NCBI GenBank assembly: GCA_030611415.1
Contig: JAUWPW010000006.1
Coordinates: 1-47,897 of the forward strand
From: Candidatus Bipolaricaulota bacterium
Lineage (GTDB): Bacteria; Bipolaricaulota; Bipolaricaulia; UBA7950; UBA9294
Length of the DNA stretch: 47,897 nt
Reading direction: 5' to 3'
This document shows positions 43,571 to 47,897 of the stretch, piece by piece. Numbering within the stretch: the stretch's first letter is position 1; the number at the start of each line of letters is the position of its first letter. The notes under the pieces are model-generated. The model saw nothing but the letters and a program-made list of their open reading frames with translations, was not told the DNA's origin and did not search any database. Made by a program: the position numbers and the translations under genes.

Positions 43571-44506
43571 TTAATACCGGATCCGTGGATCCAAGAAGCC
43601 ATACCCCACATCGATAGCGAGGTTCAAGATAAGAAAAGCCAATACCATAACTAGGATCGCTGCTTGCATAGCCGGAATGTCGCGTCCCAAGATCGAGACC
43701 ACCAACAGACGGCCGATTCCAGGCAAGCCGAATACCTCCTCGATAACCACCGTGTTTGCAAATAGCCAACCGCTCTCTAGTCCAACGATGGTTAGGATCG
43801 GGACCAGCGCATTACGAAATATGTGCTTTCCCCTTACGCGAAAGAGTGAAAGGCCTTTAGATTTGGCCGTCCTTACATAGTCCTGACTAGCTACATCAAG
43901 CATACTTGATCGCGTTACTCTTGCGATGAGACCAATGTATCTGAACCCCAAGGCAAGAGATGGAAGAATCAGGAAGAGTATGTTACCCGCGCTGTATCCA
44001 CTTGTAGGCAAGAGGCCCCATTTGACAGCCACGACCAGCATCAGCATCAACCCCACCCAGAACTCAGGCACCGACACTCCGACAATCGCTGTGACCATGC
44101 AGACGAGATCGATGATTGTACCTCTGTGAATGGCAGCCAAGAAGCCGAGCGTTAAGCCGCCCACAACCGCCAGGAGTATCGAGATTCCGGCCAATTTCAA
44201 GGTGACCGGCAGGCGCTGCTTTATGACATCGCTTAACACTTGATCCGTGCGATAGGAGGTTCCCAAGTTTCCTGTAAGCAATCCGCCGACGAATCTAAAA
44301 TACCGCACATAGGCCGGATCATTTAAGCCCCATTCCTCGCGTAGTTGCTCGATCCCCTCTGTGTTTGCAACCCCTCGCTTGAAACCGGCTGCGCGAACAA
44401 ACGCGGCGTCCCCAGGAAGAAGGCTTAGGACAACAAATATTATGAGGGTGACTGCAATAATCGTGGGTATAAAAGCAAGAAGACGCCTTATAATAAATGC
44501 CAACAT
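43571..44506 (-). CDS. Peptide/nickel ABC transporter permease (DppB-like)
   Basis: 311 residues, six membrane segments. FVVLSLLPGDAAFVRAAG, WGLNDPAYVRYFRFVGGLLTGNLGTSYRT (in two parts: LNDPAYVRYFRF and GNLGTSYRTDQV), and the cytoplasmic loop YVRTAKSKGLSLFRVRGKHIFRNA. This is the standard DppB/OppB layout. It starts 84 bases after dppA, with a strong hairpin in between, and 32 bases before dppC. Confidence 0.94.
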   Translation of the reverse strand: MLAFIIRRLLAFIPTIIAVTLIIFVVLSLLPGDAAFVRAAGFKRGVANTEGIEQLREEWGLNDPAYVRYFRFVGGLLTGNLGTSYRTDQVLSDVIKQRLPVTLKLAGISILLAVVGGLTLGFLAAIHRGTIIDLVCMVTAIVGVSVPEFWVGLMLMLVVAVKWGLLPTSGYSAGNILFLILPSLALGFRYIGLIARVTRSSMLDVASQDYVRTAKSKGLSLFRVRGKHIFRNALVPILTIVGLESGWLFANTVVIEEVFGLPGIGRLLVVSILGRDIPAMQAAILVMVLAFLILNLAIDVGYGFLDPRIRY

Positions 44507-44527
44507 GTTATCTACAATCCCTTAGAT

Positions 44528-44575
44528 GAGCGAGGGAGTAGCTGCGAACTTTCACTTCGAGGCACTCCCTCGCTC
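44528..44575. repeat. Hairpin between dppA and dppB
   Basis: GAGCGAGGGAGT (44528-44539) and ACTCCCTCGCTC (44564-44575): 12 perfect pairs, 24-base loop. In this position such stems often protect the receptor mRNA or partly terminate, giving more receptor than permease. Confidence 0.75.
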
Positions 44576-44589
44576 CACTCTACCGAGAC

Positions 44590-46200
44590 TTACGCTCTTG
44601 GTGAACGCTCATCCACCCAAACCTTCTCGTATTGTTGGTACTTGAGGTCGATTGGCATCTGCTGCATGCCATGGACCCAAACCTGTGTCCCAAAGACCAC
44701 TGTGCTAAAATTAATCGCAATCCAGGGAGCATCATCGGTTACGATTCTCTCGATTTCTCTAAGCAATTCGGTCCGCTCGACGTCATCGACTGTCAGGACA
44801 GCTTCGTCGATCAGAGCATCAACTACAGGATTCGAGTATCGAAGCCAGTTGGTGGCACCAAAGTTCTTTGAATGGAACCGTTGAACAAACTGCAAGGCAA
44901 TAGGCTCACCGCCGTGTGAATCCACATAGGACTCGTAGTTGCCCGTCAAAGCGTCCATCTCAACGGTTCCATACTCCGTTGGAACAAGCTTGCAGTGGAC
45001 ACCGATTGCTTCAAAATACGGCAGAAGTGGTTCGATTGCCGGAATTCCCCAAGTGGCGGCAGTTGGGTCACCAACTACTGAGAATGTAAACCCATCTGGA
45101 TAGCCCGCTTCAGCCAGCAACTCCTTCGCTTTTTCGGGACTGTAGTAATACCCAGATACGTCTTTCAGTGGGATGTTAAAACCTGGAGGGAAGATTCCGG
45201 CCCCTGTTGCGGAGATGGGGACGTTGTTAAGATAGACTCTAACGTATGCATCACGGTCAATTGCATAATTGAGCGCCTGGCGCACACGTTTGTCCTGGAA
45301 CGGCCCCCATTCATTGTTAAACCCAAGATGACGGGTCCACAGTTCCGCGACCTTAAGCTCCTGGAAGTTGGGGTCGTTCTGCCAACGCGGGTAATTGGTG
45401 GGGCTGCTCAAAAAAGCATCAATCTCCCGGGCTTGGAAGGCGGCTCCTGCTGCCGGGTAGTCTGACAACCGCCTGAAAACAAGTGTGTCCAGATAAGGCC
45501 GTCCGCCGTAGTACTCCTCAAAGGCTTTGAGCGTGATCGTGTCACCTCTCCAGCTCTCGAGCATGAACGGACCAGCGCCAACCGGATTCCTTCCAAATTG
45601 GCCGTCACCTACTGCCTCAACTGCTTCAGAAGGTACAACTCCAGCACCTGGCTCGCCCAGTGTTGTGATAAAAGTTAAATCCATGCTCTTGAGAGTGATG
45701 CGAAGAGTGTAGTTGTCCACTACCTCGATCCCTGTAATGCTTTCTGCCTCACCGTTTCGAAACTCGTCTGCTCCAACAACATTGTCAAAGATGTAGACGC
45801 TGATTCCGCCACGGTTGGGATCCATGAGTCGCTCAAAAGAGTATTTGCAATCCTGCGCGATCACTTCCCGACCATTTTGGAAGCTTGCGCCATGACGAAG
45901 GTGGAATGTGTAAACAGTACCATCCTCGCTGATTTCCCAGGACTCAGCAAGGGCGGGCTCTACGGAGAGCTCTGGAGTCCACCTGACTAGGCCCCGGTGA
46001 ACCTGCATGATGACGCTCCCTGTTTCAGCGTCGGTGATTGAAGAGCGCAGCGGATCCAGTGTGATCACTTCACTCGGGTTAAGCATATTGACGAAGGTCC
46101 CGCCATACATCGGTTGATCTTGCCCTACACAGACGGCAAGAGAAGCCATCATCATCAACGGTACCAAAATCCCTACTAAACAAAAGCACCTTATTCGCAT
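44590..46200 (-). CDS. Peptide ABC transporter substrate-binding protein (DppA/OppA-like)
   Basis: 536 residues. Signal peptide at 1-26 (CFCLVGILVPLMMMASLAVC then VGQDQ; the residue before the second Cys is Val, so it is not a clean lipobox). Solute-binding family 5 landmarks: PLRSSITDAETGSVIMQVHRGLVRW (positions about 50-75), ALAESWEISEDGTVYTFHLR, GPFMLESWRGD and VRQALNYAIDRDAYV. It binds peptides or another oligomeric ligand outside the inner membrane. ATG after AAGGAGG. A long upstream region with paired 13-base repeats suggests regulation. Confidence 0.93.
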   Translation of the reverse strand: MRIRCFCLVGILVPLMMMASLAVCVGQDQPMYGGTFVNMLNPSEVITLDPLRSSITDAETGSVIMQVHRGLVRWTPELSVEPALAESWEISEDGTVYTFHLRHGASFQNGREVIAQDCKYSFERLMDPNRGGISVYIFDNVVGADEFRNGEAESITGIEVVDNYTLRITLKSMDLTFITTLGEPGAGVVPSEAVEAVGDGQFGRNPVGAGPFMLESWRGDTITLKAFEEYYGGRPYLDTLVFRRLSDYPAAGAAFQAREIDAFLSSPTNYPRWQNDPNFQELKVAELWTRHLGFNNEWGPFQDKRVRQALNYAIDRDAYVRVYLNNVPISATGAGIFPPGFNIPLKDVSGYYYSPEKAKELLAEAGYPDGFTFSVVGDPTAATWGIPAIEPLLPYFEAIGVHCKLVPTEYGTVEMDALTGNYESYVDSHGGEPIALQFVQRFHSKNFGATNWLRYSNPVVDALIDEAVLTVDDVERTELLREIERIVTDDAPWIAINFSTVVFGTQVWVHGMQQMPIDLKYQQYEKVWVDERSPRA

Positions 46201-46285
46201 GAATCCTCCTTATAGAATCTAGAGTTCAACCTGATTACCCAAAGCACAGCATTCTGCATATCTTCTGCAGTATATCACCTCCCCC

Positions 46286-46321
46286 ATATACAAAGGTAAA
46301 GTACTGAGATATACAAAGGTA
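46286..46321 (-). promoter_or_regulatory. Paired 13-base direct repeats upstream of dppA
   Basis: ATATACAAAGGTA at 46286-46298 and again at 46309-46321, identical, start-to-start distance 23 bases (about two helical turns). On the coding strand each reads TACCTTTGTATAT. It is a candidate operator for the dpp operon. Confidence 0.6.
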
Positions 46322-46609
46322 CAATAATGAGAATGGAGAACGCGAAGAAACAAACGAGTTACTTCCCACCAACGCGAAATACCATTACGCCATCGAAATA
46401 ACGATCTGCGCACGTATACGCCAGTGACTGTTCGGATTTTCCTTAGAAGAAGCTCACAGGTGGCATCCAAAACCACCTCCCGCCGATAGCCATAACCCCT
46501 ATATTGGGGTTAGATGGTCAGCACCTAACTTGTACACGGTTCAATCCCTGTTGTCAACTTCTGGCATTGCCTCATCTAAGAAATGTACTCGAAACAGGAG
46601 GTGAGAAAT
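46322..46609. other. Long upstream region of dppA with two hairpins
   Basis: No gene seen. AGGTGG / CCACCT (46458-46463 and 46473-46478) and TAACCCC / GGGGTTA (46493-46499 and 46506-46512) are perfect stems with loops of nine and six bases. Either could be a terminator for the toxin-antitoxin operon or part of a long dpp leader. Confidence 0.45.
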
Positions 46610-46819
46610 ATGTCAATGACTTTGAGACACCCGTCACCTGTAAAATACAATGGTAGAACATTTTGCTCGCTCGATTCAATGGGTGCGTCGCGTGGATTCC
46701 TCATACACGTTTCTTCGATGGCTGATGCTGAGGATATAGAGAACTCTGTTTTCTATGATGTAGACGATACGGTAATTTCCTGCGCGATGGGAGCGCATTC
46801 CTTCCAGCTTTCCTCGTAA
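46610..46819 (+). CDS. Small ORF antisense to the toxin gene, strong SD
   Basis: 69 codons from ATG 46610 behind AGGAGGTGAGAA, one of the best SDs in the window. The first 22 codons are outside the toxin gene; the rest is antisense to its 3' half. No homology recognised. The SD may be coincidental or left over from a lost gene. Confidence 0.25.
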   Translation: MSMTLRHPSPVKYNGRTFCSLDSMGASRGFLIHVSSMADAEDIENSVFYDVDDTVISCAMGAHSFQLSS

Positions 46820-46942
46820 CCGTTTCCCTTTCTCTGGTTCTTTAGCGAGCTCGTCGATCACACGCTCAATCCGACGACGCCACGAAACTGGGATCCGTTT
46901 GACCTCCTTCTTCACTTGAGGATGGTAACGCACCTCAAGCAT
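46676..46942 (-). CDS. RelE/ParE-superfamily toxin
   Basis: 88 residues: MLEVRYHPQVKKEVKRIP, a long helix pair (WRRRIERVIDELAKEPEK), then the strands GKLEGMRSHRAGNYRIVYII and LYILSISHRRNVYE. This is the RelE fold with the RxGxYRxxY core and the basic/His C-terminal strand expected of an mRNA interferase. Its ATG overlaps the antitoxin stop by eight bases, so the pair is coupled. The start is at MLEV, not the upstream in-frame ATG, which lies inside the antitoxin. Confidence 0.88.
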   Translation of the reverse strand: MLEVRYHPQVKKEVKRIPVSWRRRIERVIDELAKEPEKGKRLRGKLEGMRSHRAGNYRIVYIIENRVLYILSISHRRNVYEESTRRTH

Positions 46943-47201
46943 CTGCGAAGACGTCTTGTCCAGAGGTGGAACGCCCTTCTTTGACCTCTTTTCGGCGTTG
47001 TTCAAGCGTTTCCACTAGCCCCGGTGTTTCGTAGATTTCGAGTGTCTCTAGAAGATCCTCGTAGTCTTCGAAGTTCAGCAGGATCACCTCTGGCTTCCCG
47101 TTGCGCGTGAACACAAAACGATCGAGGTTCTCGCGTGCTTCTTTCGCGAGGCGCAAGAGGTCCTTCCGTCCGTCTGTAATAGGGATGATCTTTGTCGCCA
47201 T
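46935..47201 (-). CDS. Phd/YefM-type antitoxin
   Basis: 88 residues: MATKIIPITDGRKDLLRLAKEA, FVFTRNGKPEVILLNFEDYEDLLETLE, the Phd/YefM N-terminal DNA-binding fold (I-x-x-x-x-R), then an acidic, flexible C-terminus that would cover the toxin. ATG follows GGAGGAG. First gene of the pair, with a near-consensus promoter upstream. Confidence 0.88.
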   Translation of the reverse strand: MATKIIPITDGRKDLLRLAKEARENLDRFVFTRNGKPEVILLNFEDYEDLLETLEIYETPGLVETLEQRRKEVKEGRSTSGQDVFADA

Positions 47202-47242
47202 CGTTTCTCCTCCTTGTTTAGATGAGCAGAATAACGATCATT

Positions 47243-47271
47243 AGCATATACGGAGGGTGCCTCTTTGTCAA
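47243..47271 (-). promoter_or_regulatory. Promoter of the toxin-antitoxin operon
   Basis: On the minus strand TTGACA (47271-47266), 17-base spacer, TATGCT (47248-47243). Confidence 0.65.
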
Positions 47272-47521
47272 GGGATATCTCATGCAAGATGAACAGGATC
47301 GAGATCGGCATGGCTCTCTTGAGCGCCCGAGTCGAGTCCGAGTGGACAGGATCCGCCAATTACTGAGCGAACTCGTGGTGAAAAAGCCATAACGAGGCAA
47401 CCCACCGCTATCACCTTAACCGGCTGGTCGTAGCCGGCGAAGAAGCGGTACATGCAGTCCTAGCTGCTCTGCGGGAAGGCCTCCGCGCCATCCAGTGATA
47501 CAAAATAGAGGAGTCTCTGCG
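47272..47521 (+). other. Spacer with a possible gene remnant before the kinase pseudogene
   Basis: A plus-strand frame reads [20 protein letters not shown] then [15 protein letters not shown] and stops at about 47499, just before the kinase SD. It looks like a protein C-terminus, but I cannot name the family. Nothing else seen. Confidence 0.25.
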
Positions 47522-47897
47522 ATGGAACAAGAGCGTAAATTGGTGACCTTTGGTGAAACGATGATCCGGCTTTCGCCTCCCGGTCATCAACGACTGGAAC
47601 AAGCCGAACAGCTCGATGTCTATGTTGGTGGCTCGGAGTTAAACGTGGCCGTCACTGCACAACGGCTGTGGTCACAGGAGAGAGCGCGAGAGGTAATGAC
47701 GGAGCTGATGAACTACACGGACATCCTCATAACCACCGAGGAGGACACAGAGCGGGAGACCCCGTCGGTCTGGCGAAACACGTGGACGGGGATTGCCTAT
47801 GCCAATGGTCAGATCTACCGCGGTCCGAAGTTCGATATCGAGGTCGTCGATCGAGTCGGTGCGGGGGATTCCTTCGCTGGTGGGTTTCTGTTCGGTT
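47522..47897 (+). pseudogene. Internally deleted 2-keto-3-deoxygluconate (PfkB-family) kinase gene, cut by window end
   Basis: The first 125 codons stay in one frame: [22 protein letters not shown] (normal KDG-kinase N-terminus), then at codon 49-50 a jump from VAVTAQRL to [14 protein letters not shown], which in intact kinases lies about 120 residues further on, then a second jump near codons 77-80 (EEDTERE to TPSVWRN, about 40 residues missing), then [18 protein letters not shown] with the catalytic GAGD at 113-116. The missing parts include most of the sugar-binding core and lid. Start ATG 47522 has GAGGAG upstream. Intact enzymes phosphorylate KDG in Entner-Doudoroff-type pathways. The C-terminus lies outside the window. 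Confidence 0.75.

Noticed and set aside
43539-43769. N-terminal extension of DppC.
   Set aside because: It overlaps dppB and has no membrane-protein character; TTG 43538 has a strong SD.
44590-46200. Lipoprotein signal on the DppA-like receptor.
   Set aside because: The residue before the candidate cysteine is Val, which signal peptidase II does not normally accept.
1-47897. CRISPR arrays, tRNA or rRNA genes, intact insertion sequences.
   Set aside because: No regularly spaced repeats, cloverleaf consensus (GGTTCGA-type T-arms) or transposase frame was seen by eye; a tRNAscan-SE and IS search would settle it.

Overview
This window reads as a chromosomal segment of an anaerobic, amino-acid-fermenting bacterium. 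The pointers are a tryptophanase, a glutamate dehydrogenase, a class III aminotransferase, an aldehyde:ferredoxin oxidoreductase, a complete AapJQMP-type amino-acid importer, a Dpp-type peptide importer and a soluble NuoE/NuoF/NuoG-like redox complex. A secreted, strand-rich protein (14583-15698) hints at an outer membrane. The mix would fit Candidatus Bipolaricaulota (Acetothermia) or a similar deep-branching phylum, but no rRNA or other phylogenetic marker was compared, so this is a guess.

Layout. 1-5.3 kb: tryptophanase plus a drug/metabolite-type permease (minus), then an SDR / Eis-type acetyltransferase / macrodomain operon (plus). 5.3-5.83 kb: an unassigned gap between two convergent gene ends, carrying a good promoter and strong inverted repeats. 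5.83-16.4 kb: housekeeping genes (YjjX-type NTPase, smpB, a Nat-type ABC exporter, serS, an RNase Z-like protein, a class III aminotransferase, an MFS transporter, DUF554, the candidate outer-membrane protein, a Nudix hydrolase). 16.5-22.2 kb: a three-gene redox operon whose last gene is an unusual NuoG/GltD/ferredoxin/molybdopterin-fold fusion; this is the best candidate here for an undescribed system. 22.2-27 kb: a phosphoesterase, a nucleotidyltransferase, glutamate dehydrogenase and two convergent Crp/Fnr regulators. 27.0-28.2 kb: gene graveyard, with a MacB-like remnant abutting a decayed ADP-forming acyl-CoA synthetase. 28.2-34.6 kb: aapJQMP, then aldehyde ferredoxin oxidoreductase.

34.9-46.2 kb, all minus strand: from the upstream end, dppABC, a DapF-fold epimerase and a class V PLP enzyme; then a block that looks GC-richer (sugar-isomerase-like, FGGY kinase, TIM-barrel protein); then the 5'-truncated rump of an ornithine cyclodeaminase/mu-crystallin gene and a D-threonine-aldolase-like enzyme. 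The simplest reading is that the sugar block was inserted into an amino-acid cluster and cost the cyclodeaminase gene its 5' part. 46.2-47.9 kb: paired repeats upstream of dppA, a RelE/Phd-type toxin-antitoxin pair, and a KDG-kinase gene carrying two large in-frame deletions and cut by the window edge.

Expression signals. Genes inside operons have strong Shine-Dalgarno (SD) sequences, several driving TTG starts. Many first genes instead have a -10 box 6-13 bases before the start codon and no SD, which predicts leaderless or nearly leaderless mRNAs. I found no tRNA, rRNA, CRISPR array or intact insertion sequence.
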